Shown piece by piece: positions 36,827 through 44,854 of a stretch of 64,000 nucleotides of DNA. This DNA is from JTS-RE37 sp041743975 (lineage in GTDB: Bacteria; Bacteroidota; Bacteroidia; Flavobacteriales; Flavobacteriaceae). The notes under the pieces were generated by a model, which had not been told where the DNA came from, did no database searches, and worked only from the letters and a program-made list of their open reading frames with translations. The stretch lies in NCBI GenBank assembly GCA_041743975.1, contig JBGTLT010000069.1:62001-126000 (forward strand). Direction: 5' to 3'. Position 1 is the first letter of the stretch. Each line of letters opens with the position of its first letter. The translations under genes were made by a program, and so were the position numbers.

Positions 36827-37918
36827 CTATGGCTCAATCCCGCCATTCTCAAAAAGAAAACCTTCCAGGAGCTGGATATATATGGTGACTGCTTCCCGGA
36901 TCTCGGGCACATATATAAATTCATCCGCGGAATGGGAACGCGTGCTGTCTCCAGGCCCTAACTTTAGCGACTGGCAACTCAGGGTGGCCTGGTCAGAAAG
37001 GGTAGGGGATCCATAGGTGCTCCTCCCAAGGGATAGCCCGGACCTGACCAGGGCATGGTCCGGACTGATAGCGGATGAATTAAGTCGAAGCGACCGGGGC
37101 ACCAATTCGCAGGGTGCCTCCGCCATAAGGATGTCTGCAATCTCCTTGTTGGAATAGCAGTCGTTTACCCGAACATCGATCACAAGGTCAACCTGGGCAG
37201 GTACCACATTATGTTGGCTCCCGCCCTGGATCTGGGTAACCGTCAATTTCACTTCCCCGAGCAGGTCCGAAACCTTCCTGAATTTATAATCCCGGAACCA
37301 TTGCAATACCGCGATGGTATTATAGATTGAATTGTTTAAATTGGGATGTGCCGCATGGGAAGGGGTGCCCCTTACAATCCCGTCAAAAATTACCAGCCCT
37401 TTTTCTGCAATTGCGAGGTCCATCAGCGTAGGTTCCCCAACAATGGCAACATCAACAGGCGGTAGCAGGAGGAGCATACTGTTCAATCCGTTGGGCCCTG
37501 AAGTTTCTTCTTCTGCCGAGGCAACCACCAGGAGGTTGTGATTCATGTTTTCCTCCTCATAGAAATAAACAAAGGTGGCAAGCAGGGAAACCAGGCTGCC
37601 CCCTGCGTCATTGCTTCCCAAACCAAATAATTTATCGCCTTCAATCGCCGGTTTGAACGGGTCACGGGTATAGGCTGAATTGGGTTTTACCGTATCGTGG
37701 TGGGAGTTGAGCAGGAGGGTTGGTTTGGCCTCGTCAAAATATTTGTTAAATGCATATACATTGTTCATTTCCCTGTGAAAAGTTACCCCGTTTAATTCCA
37801 GCCAACTTTCAATCAGGTTTGCCGTACCATTTTCTTCAGAAGAAAACGAAGGGGTCGCGATCAATTGCATCAGCAGGTCAATGGCCAATTCCGCAAGTTG
37901 CTGAGGTTCCTTTTTCAT
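36827..37918 (-). CDS. argE: M20-family N-acyl-citrulline/ornithine deacylase (ArgE type)
   Basis: From ATG 37918 the protein is 363 residues. M20 metallopeptidase motifs are seen: LLNSHHDTVKPN (metal His and Asp), LGSNDAGGSL (bridging Asp) and SAEEETSGPNG (catalytic and metal Glu). In the pathway encoded here the substrate is expected to be N-acylcitrulline, because the carbamoyltransferase acts on acylated ornithine. The start codon overlaps the argB stop (ATGA), so translation is coupled; an in-frame start at 38014 would lie inside argB and was rejected. Confidence 0.93.
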   Translation of the reverse strand: MKKEPQQLAELAIDLLMQLIATPSFSSEENGTANLIESWLELNGVTFHREMNNVYAFNKYFDEAKPTLLLNSHHDTVKPNSAYTRDPFKPAIEGDKLFGLGSNDAGGSLVSLLATFVYFYEEENMNHNLLVVASAEEETSGPNGLNSMLLLLPPVDVAIVGEPTLMDLAIAEKGLVIFDGIVRGTPSHAAHPNLNNSIYNTIAVLQWFRDYKFRKVSDLLGEVKLTVTQIQGGSQHNVVPAQVDLVIDVRVNDCYSNKEIADILMAEAPCELVPRSLRLNSSAISPDHALVRSGLSLGRSTYGSPTLSDQATLSCQSLKLGPGDSTRSHSADEFIYVPEIREAVTIYIQLLEGFLFENGGIEP

Positions 37919-38694
37919 AGCGTAATGGTTGTATACAATTCTGAACCCGGGCTTAACATGGTGCTGTTTCCTATACATACCCGGGACACATTCTGATGCA
38001 GTGCGTGAAAACAATTTTCCAGTTTGGGCAGCATACCTTCGTCGATAATTTCATGTTTGAGCAATTCGGTATAGGAATGCCGGTCTATGTGGGAGATGAC
38101 CGAATCCTGATCTTCCTTATCCCTTAACACCCCCTTGTTTTCAAAACAGTAATAGAGGGTAGTTTCGAACAAACCGCTCATGCCAATTGCCATTTCAGAG
38201 GCTATGGTATCGGCATTGGTGTTGAGCAGCTGCCCTTTACCGTCATGTGTAAGGGCACAGAAAACAGGTGTAAACCCGGACTCCAAAAGTTTGGAAACGG
38301 TCTCCGCGTTAATGCCGTCAACGTCTCCCACCAGGCCATAATCAATTTCCTTTACAGGCCGTTTATGTGCGTATATCGCATTGCCGTCTGCCCCGCTCAT
38401 CCCTATGGCATTGCAGGATAACCCCTGGAGTTGGGCAACAATTCCTTTATTGACCAAACCCCCGTATACCATAACAGCGAGCTCGAGGCTCGCGGCATCC
38501 GTGATACGCCTTCCGCCAATAAGCTGTGAGGCTATGCCGAGTTGCCGGCCCAGTTCTGTAACCCGCCGGCCGCCACCGTGTACCAATATTTTAGGCCCTT
38601 CTATCTGTGAAAAGGCAGTCAGGAAATGGATAAGTGCTGAAAGTTCCTCTATAACATTTCCGCCTATCTTGACAATTGATAATGGTGGTTTCAT
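37915..38694 (-). CDS. argB: Acetylglutamate kinase-type N-acylglutamate kinase
   Basis: The 259-residue amino-acid kinase phosphorylates N-acylglutamate. Motifs: IVKIGGNVIEE, LVHGGGRRVTELGRQLG, LLNTNADTIASEMA. It is shorter than many ArgB proteins, as usual in Bacteroidota. The acyl group (acetyl or succinyl) must match the carbamoyltransferase described next. The stop overlaps the argE start. Confidence 0.95.
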   Translation of the reverse strand: MKPPLSIVKIGGNVIEELSALIHFLTAFSQIEGPKILVHGGGRRVTELGRQLGIASQLIGGRRITDAASLELAVMVYGGLVNKGIVAQLQGLSCNAIGMSGADGNAIYAHKRPVKEIDYGLVGDVDGINAETVSKLLESGFTPVFCALTHDGKGQLLNTNADTIASEMAIGMSGLFETTLYYCFENKGVLRDKEDQDSVISHIDRHSYTELLKHEIIDEGMLPKLENCFHALHQNVSRVCIGNSTMLSPGSELYTTITL

Positions 38695-38762
38695 ACCGCT
38701 TCTTTTGGGCCTGATGGGGCAGCCATGCCATTTTTTAAAGGGAATTCTCCCCTGATTTTCTA

Positions 38763-39704
38763 TCAGGTTATACTTGCCAGCAACTCCCTCAATACCAGTT
38801 GTGCCGCATAGGTACGGTTGTTGGCCTGTTCTATCACCAGGGACTGGGGGCCGTCCAGTACGGCATCTTCAACAACCATATTCCTGCGCACCGGAAGGCA
38901 GTGCATAAATTTAGCCTTTCCCAGTTTATCTGCTGTCATCATCCACTCGGTATCCCGGATCAGGATCTTGCCGTATTCCCTGTAGCTGCTCCAATTCTTA
39001 ACGTATACAAAATCTGCGCCTTCCAGGGCCTTGCCCTGGTCATACACAATCCTGCAATTTTCCGTGACCCTCGGATCCAATTCGTAACCCCTGGGATGGG
39101 TTATGGTAAAATCCGACTTTTGGAGGCGCATCATTTCCACAAAGGAATTCGGTACGGCATGTGGCAAAGCCCGGGGGTGCGGGGCCCAGGATAATACAAT
39201 TTTCGGGTTTGGTTCCCAGGCATGTTCCGCGATGGTAATGGCATCCGCCAATGCCTGCAGGGGATGCCCTATTGAGCCTTCCAGGTTTATGATGGGGATG
39301 CCGGCATACTTCGCAAAGCTGTTCAGCACTAATTCGGCCTGGTCCCTGAGCTTGTCCTGCAAACCGGCAAACGCCCGTATTCCAAGAATATCGCAATATT
39401 GCGCGACCACCCGGGCAGCTTCTTTCACATGTTCTGCAGAACCCTTGTCCATCACCGTCCCGTCCTCATATTCCAGTTCCCATCCCTCGGCACCAAAATT
39501 CATGACCATGATGTCCATTCCCAGGTTTATGGCCGCTTTCTGGGTGCTTAGCCTGGTCCGGAGGCTGCTGTTAAAGAACAGTAACCCCAGGGTTTTGTTT
39601 TTACCCAGATGTTGAAAAGCCAGCGGGTCTTTTTTCAATTTTTGGGCCGCAGCTATCCAGTTGGGCAGGGAATCAATATCCCTTACTGAGAGAAAGTGTT
39701 TCAT
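38763..39704 (-). CDS. argF': N-succinylornithine/N-acetylornithine carbamoyltransferase
   Basis: The 313-residue transcarbamylase has the carbamoyl-phosphate motif SSLRTR (residues 46-51) and HCLPVRRNM, and the acylornithine-type region ending DKGSAEHVKEAA. The position that decides between succinyl- and acetylornithine in characterised enzymes (Pro90 in Bacteroides fragilis, Glu92 in Xanthomonas) is Ala90 here. Published mutants of the Xanthomonas enzyme with Ala, Ser, Pro or Val at that site prefer succinylornithine, so a succinyl pathway is predicted. It makes N-acylcitrulline in the cytoplasm. Located between argD and argB in the operon. Confidence 0.93.
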   Translation of the reverse strand: MKHFLSVRDIDSLPNWIAAAQKLKKDPLAFQHLGKNKTLGLLFFNSSLRTRLSTQKAAINLGMDIMVMNFGAEGWELEYEDGTVMDKGSAEHVKEAARVVAQYCDILGIRAFAGLQDKLRDQAELVLNSFAKYAGIPIINLEGSIGHPLQALADAITIAEHAWEPNPKIVLSWAPHPRALPHAVPNSFVEMMRLQKSDFTITHPRGYELDPRVTENCRIVYDQGKALEGADFVYVKNWSSYREYGKILIRDTEWMMTADKLGKAKFMHCLPVRRNMVVEDAVLDGPQSLVIEQANNRTYAAQLVLRELLASIT

Positions 39705-39793
39705 TAGTTGAATTTTGATTTGGAGACCGATCGGTTGACGAACAACTGACCGCCCCCAATTTGAACAATCCGGGAGGTTTGCCCTCCGTCATA

Positions 39794-40921
39794 TCAATCC
39801 AATTCCTTTTTTAAGGCACTGAAAAACAGGTCCAGTTCCATCCGTGTTATGTTCAGGGCAGGAAGTATCCGCAAAACTGCAGGATCCTTGGCACCTCCCG
39901 TAAACAGATGCTGGTTTGTTATCAATCTTTTCCGGAGGTCTGCAACCGGGAAATCAAATTCAAGACCCAGCATCAGCCCCCTCCCTTTTACACGTTTAAC
40001 GAGGGGGATGGACTCGGCCACTTCCCTGAAATAGCCCCCAAGATCCGCTGCATTTTGGACCAGGCCTTCATTTTCAATAACTTCGAGCACAGCAAGTACT
40101 GCTGCGCACGCCAGGTGGTTGCCTCCGAATGTGGTGCCCAGCAACCCATGGGCCGCCTGGAAAGCCGGGTGGATCAAAATTCCCCCCACCGGGAAGCCGT
40201 TGCCCATTCCTTTGGCGATACTGATGATGTCCGGTTCAATACCGTGATGTTGAAAGGCAAAAAATTTTCCGCTCCTTCCAAATCCCGATTGCACTTCATC
40301 TGCTATAAGTACCACTCCCTGTTCCCTGCAGGTATCCGCTACAAGCCGATAAAATTCAGGACTGGGTTCATCCAGTCCTCCGACCCCCTGGATGGTTTCC
40401 AGGATAACAGCACAGGCATCGCCCATGCCCATGGCTTTTTTGAACGCCGCATCATCATTGAAGGGCAGGAATGTTACCTGGTGCTGTCGGTTTATGGCTG
40501 CGTTTATCTTTTTGTCGTCTGTTGCTGCCACGGCCGCTGAAGTACGGCCATGAAAGCTGTTTTCAAAGGCGATCACCCTGCTTTTCCCCGTATGGAAGGA
40601 AGCCATTTTAAGCGCATTTTCATTCGCCTCAGCCCCGGAATTGCACAAAAAAAGCTGGTAGGAATCACAGCCCGATAAGCGGCCCAGCTTCAGGGCCAAT
40701 TTTTCCTGAAGGGGATTTTTTACGGAGTTGCTGTAAAATCCTATTTTATCGAGTTGTTCCCTGATCCCTCGGATGTAATGCGGGTGGGAGTGCCCTATGG
40801 AAATCACCGCATGGCCCCCATAAAAGTCGAGATATTCCTCCCCCTTGTCATCCGTAACAACAATGCCTTTTGCAGAGACCGGGGTAACATCGTAAAGGGG
40901 GTATACATCAAATAATTTCAT
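39794..40921 (-). CDS. argD: N-acylornithine aminotransferase
   Basis: The 375-residue class III PLP aminotransferase interconverts N-acylglutamate semialdehyde and N-acylornithine. Motifs: EYLDFYGGHAVISIGHSHP, CNSGAEANENALKMA, FHGRTSAAVAAT, LIADEVQSGFGRSGKFFA and IISIAKGMGNGFPVGG with the PLP lysine. It lies between proC and the carbamoyltransferase gene. Confidence 0.95.
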   Translation of the reverse strand: MKLFDVYPLYDVTPVSAKGIVVTDDKGEEYLDFYGGHAVISIGHSHPHYIRGIREQLDKIGFYSNSVKNPLQEKLALKLGRLSGCDSYQLFLCNSGAEANENALKMASFHTGKSRVIAFENSFHGRTSAAVAATDDKKINAAINRQHQVTFLPFNDDAAFKKAMGMGDACAVILETIQGVGGLDEPSPEFYRLVADTCREQGVVLIADEVQSGFGRSGKFFAFQHHGIEPDIISIAKGMGNGFPVGGILIHPAFQAAHGLLGTTFGGNHLACAAVLAVLEVIENEGLVQNAADLGGYFREVAESIPLVKRVKGRGLMLGLEFDFPVADLRKRLITNQHLFTGGAKDPAVLRILPALNITRMELDLFFSALKKELD

Positions 40922-40971
40922 GTTTTCAATAATAGCTTTGAAATAGATGCCTGCGCATAGAGGCTAATCTG

Positions 40972-41784
40972 TTATCCGGCTACCTTCCCGGATACTGTTT
41001 TAAACTCGTTGATTTTTTCAAAAGAAGCCACCATGCCCCGGATAAGGGAGGAACTCAGCCCCTGGTGTTCCATTTCATTCAGGCCCTGAATAGTGCAGCC
41101 CATGGGGGTAGTTACGCGGTCTATTTCCTGTTCCGGATGGTTGCCCGATTCAATCAGCAGTTCGGCTGCGCCATTACAGGTATGGACGGCCAATTCCCGG
41201 GCTTCCTGCGCATCGAACCCCAATTGGATGGCACCCTGGGTGGTAGCCCGGATAAGGCGCATCCAGAAGGCAATACCACTGGCACAAATCACGGTGGCTG
41301 CCTGCATGCGTTCTTCCGGGATTTCAAGCGTGTGTCCCATACGGTTAAAGATGGCCTTTGCCAGGTCAATCCTTTTTTTGCCGGCTTCATTGCTACAGAT
41401 GCAGGTCATGGATTTTCCCACGGATATAGCCGTATTGGGCATGCTCCGGATAATATAGGTATCGCTCCCGAGGATTGCTTCCATTTTGTCAATGCTAAAC
41501 CCGGTTATGGTGGATATGACCACATGGTTTTCCGTTAGCAGGTGTTTAATCTCCTCCAGGATCTTGGCAAAATGCCCCGGTTGAACAGCAAAGATCAGGA
41601 TGTCCGACTCCTGCACTGCCTTTTTATTGTCTGATGATATGGTTACGTTACCGTAGTGTTCGAACTCCCGTAAACTCTCCAGGTGCCTTTTGGTAAGATA
41701 CATAGAGGTTGCACCGTTGCTGTGCAATATCCCTTTGGCGATGGAAAGCCCCAGATTCCCGGTACCGATGATGGCTATCTTCAT
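40972..41784 (-). CDS. proC: Pyrroline-5-carboxylate reductase
   Basis: From ATG 41784 the protein is 270 residues. The NAD(P) motif IAIIGTGNLGLSIAKGI, the IIRSMPNTAISVGKSMTCI segment and the C-terminal helical region define ProC, which makes proline from pyrroline-5-carboxylate. Its place inside the arginine operon links proline and arginine synthesis, both from glutamate. An in-frame start at 41862 would almost reach argC and adds a non-conserved tail, so it was rejected. Confidence 0.92.
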   Translation of the reverse strand: MKIAIIGTGNLGLSIAKGILHSNGATSMYLTKRHLESLREFEHYGNVTISSDNKKAVQESDILIFAVQPGHFAKILEEIKHLLTENHVVISTITGFSIDKMEAILGSDTYIIRSMPNTAISVGKSMTCICSNEAGKKRIDLAKAIFNRMGHTLEIPEERMQAATVICASGIAFWMRLIRATTQGAIQLGFDAQEARELAVHTCNGAAELLIESGNHPEQEIDRVTTPMGCTIQGLNEMEHQGLSSSLIRGMVASFEKINEFKTVSGKVAG

Positions 41785-41867
41785 AGTATTTTTTTCTTTG
41801 CTATTTTCTCGTACTGTTTTTTGCCCGGGATTGATGGTATCCCATATAGTTATTCGTCGCATTCCTG

Positions 41868-42839
41868 CTATATCCCGCCCTTTAATCGTAAGCCTTCCGC
41901 CTCCGGGAACCCGAACATCAGGTTCATGTTCTGGACAGCCTGCCCCGAAGCCCCCTTTAACAGGTTATCGATAGCGGAGGTGACCAATAAGGTATCCTTG
42001 TATTTGTGTAAATGAATATGGCATTGGTTTGTGTTGACCACCTGCTTCAGATGGATGGGCTCTGTAGCCAGTTGGGTAAATACGGCATCTTTGTAAAACG
42101 CAGCATACAGGTCCATGGCGTCCGATTCGTTACCGGTGAAATGTGTATAGGCAGTTGCAAGGATACCCCTTGTAAAATTCCCCCGATGCGGCAAAAAGAA
42201 TAATTCCCCTGCATTGGCCTGAAGGGATTGGAGGCTCTCAATGATTTCCCCCAGGTGTTGGTGGGTAAAAGGCTTATACCAGGAAGCATTGCTGTCCCTC
42301 CAGCTGAAGTGGGTGCTTTCTGATGGTTTGGCCCCTGCACCTGTGCTGCCGGTTACCGCATTTACATGGACCTCCCGGGTCAATAGCCCTGCCGCGGCCA
42401 GGGGCAGTAGTGCCAGCTGTATAGCTGTTGCAAAGCATCCCGGGTTAGCGATATGGGTGGCGTTTTTGATTTTTTCCCTGAAAAGTTCGGGCAGGCCATA
42501 GACAAATTTCCTTCCTTCAAACACATCATCCTTATGCAGCCTGAAATCATTGCTAAGGTCAATGATCCTGGTATCTGGTCCAAAATGGTGTTCCCGGAGG
42601 AAGGCAGATGAATTCCCGTGGCCGAGGCACAGGAAGACCACCTGGACCTCCGGATTTATAGTATCCGTAAATGTAAGCGGTGTAAGGCCTATTAAATCAG
42701 GATGCGCTGAGGAAACGGCTTTCCCTGCCCTTGTGGTACTGTAGGTAAAATCGATTTCCACATCGGGATGGTGCAGCAGCAAACGGATGAGTTCGCCCCC
42801 TGTATAACCCGAGCCTCCTATGATGCCTGCTTTAATCAT
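41868..42839 (-). CDS. argC: N-acyl-gamma-glutamyl-phosphate reductase
   Basis: The 323-residue dehydrogenase has GIIGGSGYTGGELIRLLLHHP at the N-terminus and the catalytic cysteine in IANPGCFATAIQLAL. It reduces N-acylglutamyl phosphate to the semialdehyde. It overlaps argG by 8 bp, a sign of translational coupling. Confidence 0.96.
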   Translation of the reverse strand: MIKAGIIGGSGYTGGELIRLLLHHPDVEIDFTYSTTRAGKAVSSAHPDLIGLTPLTFTDTINPEVQVVFLCLGHGNSSAFLREHHFGPDTRIIDLSNDFRLHKDDVFEGRKFVYGLPELFREKIKNATHIANPGCFATAIQLALLPLAAAGLLTREVHVNAVTGSTGAGAKPSESTHFSWRDSNASWYKPFTHQHLGEIIESLQSLQANAGELFFLPHRGNFTRGILATAYTHFTGNESDAMDLYAAFYKDAVFTQLATEPIHLKQVVNTNQCHIHLHKYKDTLLVTSAIDNLLKGASGQAVQNMNLMFGFPEAEGLRLKGGI

Positions 42840-44022
42840 GCTTTTCGTTTACGATTTTTGCAATTTTCCCCGGATTGGAGAGGATTTTTATAAACCCCCG
42901 GGCGTCTTCAGCGGTCCAGCCCTTGTTGACTTCCCCATAGGTTCCGAATGAAGCATTCATAAGGTCGTGGGGGGAGGAGATTCCTATGAGTTCAAACCGG
43001 TATGGATGCAAGGTAAGATAAACATCCCCCGACACATTTTTCTGTGAATCGGTCAGAAAGGCTTCGATATTGCGCATTACCTCATCGAGATAATTGCCTT
43101 CATGCAGCAGCATCCCATAAAAATTGGCCAGTTGTTCCTTCTGAAATAGCTGCCATTTGCTTTGGGTGTGTTTTTCCAGGAGGTGATGTGCTTTGATGGT
43201 AATGAGCGAAGCCGCGGCTTCAAATCCAACCCGGCCTTTGATCCCGATAATCGTATCCCCTACATGGATATCCCTGCCAATGGCATACCTGGATGCCATA
43301 TCATTTAGTTTGATGATCGCATTGACCGGTTTCAGGACTGTGCCGTCAATCCCAACCAACTCACCCCTTTCAAAGGTAAGCCGGCAAGCCACAGGGTTTG
43401 ATTCCTCCAGCTGGCTTGGGTAGGCGTTACCGGGGAGGGCCAGATGCGAGGTAAGGGTCTCCCTTCCGCCCACGGAAGTACCCCAGAGGCCTTTGTTGAT
43501 GGAATACTGTGCCTTTTCCCAGGAATAGTCCACTCCCTTCGATTGCAGGTAGGCAATTTCAGCCTCCCTGGAAAGCTTGTTGTCCCGGATGGGCGTAATT
43601 ATTTCCAGTTCGGGGGCCAGGATCTGGAAGATCATATCAAAACGCACCTGGTCGTTCCCGGCCCCGGTACTTCCATGGGCTATACTTGTTGCCCCTGTTT
43701 TCTTTGCGTAATTAACTATTTCGATTGCCTGGATGATCCGCTCTGCGCTGACAGAAAGCGGGTAGGTATTATTCCGCAGCACGTTGCCAAAGACCAGGTA
43801 TTTCACCACCTTCTCATAAAAGGATTGCACTGCGTCTATAGAAGTATAGGAGACCGCGCCGAGGTTCAGTGCCTTTTCCTTTATCTGCCCTATCTCCGAA
43901 TCTGAAAATCCTCCGGTATTCACACTTACCGCATGGACCTCATAGTTTTTTTCTTCGGACAAATACTTTGCACAATAGGAGGTATCCAATCCACCGCTAT
44001 AGGCCAGGACTAATTTGTTCAT
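42832..44022 (-). CDS. argG: Argininosuccinate synthase
   Basis: The 396-residue enzyme joins citrulline and aspartate. The PP-loop motif LAYSGGLDTSYCAKYL, IAHGSTGAGNDQVRFD and the ENPVACR-like LEESNPVACRLTF are visible. It overlaps the upstream GNAT gene by 4 bp and the downstream argC by 8 bp, so the start of the operon is tightly packed. Confidence 0.96.
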   Translation of the reverse strand: MNKLVLAYSGGLDTSYCAKYLSEEKNYEVHAVSVNTGGFSDSEIGQIKEKALNLGAVSYTSIDAVQSFYEKVVKYLVFGNVLRNNTYPLSVSAERIIQAIEIVNYAKKTGATSIAHGSTGAGNDQVRFDMIFQILAPELEIITPIRDNKLSREAEIAYLQSKGVDYSWEKAQYSINKGLWGTSVGGRETLTSHLALPGNAYPSQLEESNPVACRLTFERGELVGIDGTVLKPVNAIIKLNDMASRYAIGRDIHVGDTIIGIKGRVGFEAAASLITIKAHHLLEKHTQSKWQLFQKEQLANFYGMLLHEGNYLDEVMRNIEAFLTDSQKNVSGDVYLTLHPYRFELIGISSPHDLMNASFGTYGEVNKGWTAEDARGFIKILSNPGKIAKIVNEKHD

Positions 44023-44636
44023 TGTTTTTTAATTTTCAGGAAGAGGTTTTCCTTGATTCTCTTTAACCTGTCAAAGGCCTTGCTGTTCAGTTTCTCCTTG
44101 TTAACTTTGGGTTTTTGGGTCGGGTCGAAGAGCATTCCTGTACAAAGGCACATCTTTCGTTCGGTCCGGGTAAGGATATCAAAATTCTTACAGGTCTGGC
44201 ATCCCTTCCAGAATTCCGGGTCATCCGTGAGTTCGGAAAAAGTAACCGGTTTATAACCGAGTTCGTAGTTCATTTTCATGACCGCCAGCCCGGTGGTGAT
44301 TCCAAAGATCTTGGCATCCGGGAATTTCTTTCTCGAAAGCTCAAATATGGCCTGTTTGATTTTTTTGGCAAGCCCCTGGTTCCGGTAATCGGGATGTACG
44401 ATTAACCCGGAATTGGCGACGAATTTTTGGTGCCCCCATACCTCAATGTAGCAAAAACCTGCAAACTTTTCCCCGTCCAGGGCTATAATGGCATTGCCAT
44501 TCTGCAGGCGCTTTATGATATATTCCGGGGTCCTGTTAGCAATTCCGGTTCCCCTTACCTTGGCGGATTCCGCAATGGTTTCACTTATGATTTCCGCGTA
44601 TTTAATATGTGATGAATTAGCAATATTTATTTCCAC
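44019..44636 (-). CDS. GNAT acyltransferase heading the arginine operon (candidate N-acylglutamate synthase)
   Basis: The 205-residue protein has a GNAT core (GLIVHPDYRNQGLAKKIKQA, about residues 78-97) and a C-terminal extension with four cysteines at 146, 149, 163 and 165 (CxxC and CxC), possibly a metal site. It begins with GTG at 44636 and overlaps argG by 4 bp. No argA or argJ is present in the cluster, so this enzyme is the obvious candidate to make the N-acylglutamate that feeds argB. Whether it uses acetyl-CoA or succinyl-CoA is unknown. Confidence 0.85.
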   Translation of the reverse strand: MEINIANSSHIKYAEIISETIAESAKVRGTGIANRTPEYIIKRLQNGNAIIALDGEKFAGFCYIEVWGHQKFVANSGLIVHPDYRNQGLAKKIKQAIFELSRKKFPDAKIFGITTGLAVMKMNYELGYKPVTFSELTDDPEFWKGCQTCKNFDILTRTERKMCLCTGMLFDPTQKPKVNKEKLNSKAFDRLKRIKENLFLKIKKQ

Positions 44637-44711
44637 TGCGTGGTATGTAATTGAATAAGATTAAAATGAAGTTTGTCGTTTCGCGGAAATGGACTCACCT
44701 ATTTCCAAAAA

Positions 44712-44727
44712 TAAGGATGCACCCTTA
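44712..44727 (-). terminator. Possible attenuator hairpin in the arginine operon leader
   Basis: On the minus strand TAAGG and CCTTA pair around a six-base loop and are followed by TTTTT (44707-44711). The stem includes the stop codon of the short leader ORF. The stem is short, so the terminator is tentative. A further inverted repeat, GGAAAT/ATTTCC, is at 44685-44706. Confidence 0.4.
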
Positions 44728-44808
44728 CGGGCGGGGACAGATAGGGGCATAACGAGCCGTGGGAACAGCTGCCCTCAAAGTAATCGTAATAGTAGTATTT
44801 TTTCTCAT
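44725..44808 (-). CDS. Possible 27-residue leader peptide upstream of the arginine operon
   Basis: A short frame starts with ATG only 7 bp after a perfect TACATTTG promoter box and reads MRKNTTITITLRAAVPTARY before a stop at 44725. The Thr/Ile-rich beginning resembles the thrL type of attenuator leader peptide; four arginine codons are also present (positions 2, 12, 19, 26). The leader RNA between this ORF and the first gene has several inverted repeats. The gene-free interval from 44637 to 44854 is otherwise without recognised content. Confidence 0.5.
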   Translation of the reverse strand: MRKNTTITITLRAAVPTARYAPICPRP

Positions 44809-44815
44809 CCTGGAT

Positions 44816-44823
44816 CAAATGTA
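44816..44823 (-). promoter_or_regulatory. Bacteroidota -7 box (TACATTTG) of the arginine operon
   Basis: TACATTTG on the minus strand is a full TAnnTTTG match. It lies about 180 bp before the first structural gene, leaving a leader of roughly 170 nt. The element ends 7 bp before the leader ORF start, so the RNA would begin almost at that ATG. Confidence 0.65.
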
Positions 44824-44854
44824 CAAATTAAATTCAGAAACAGTAAAATGCCCA

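Noticed and set aside
44637..44854. Known amino-acid or SAM riboswitch in the arginine leader
   Set aside because: I could not match the stems to any riboswitch consensus I know; only a leader ORF and simple hairpins are supported.
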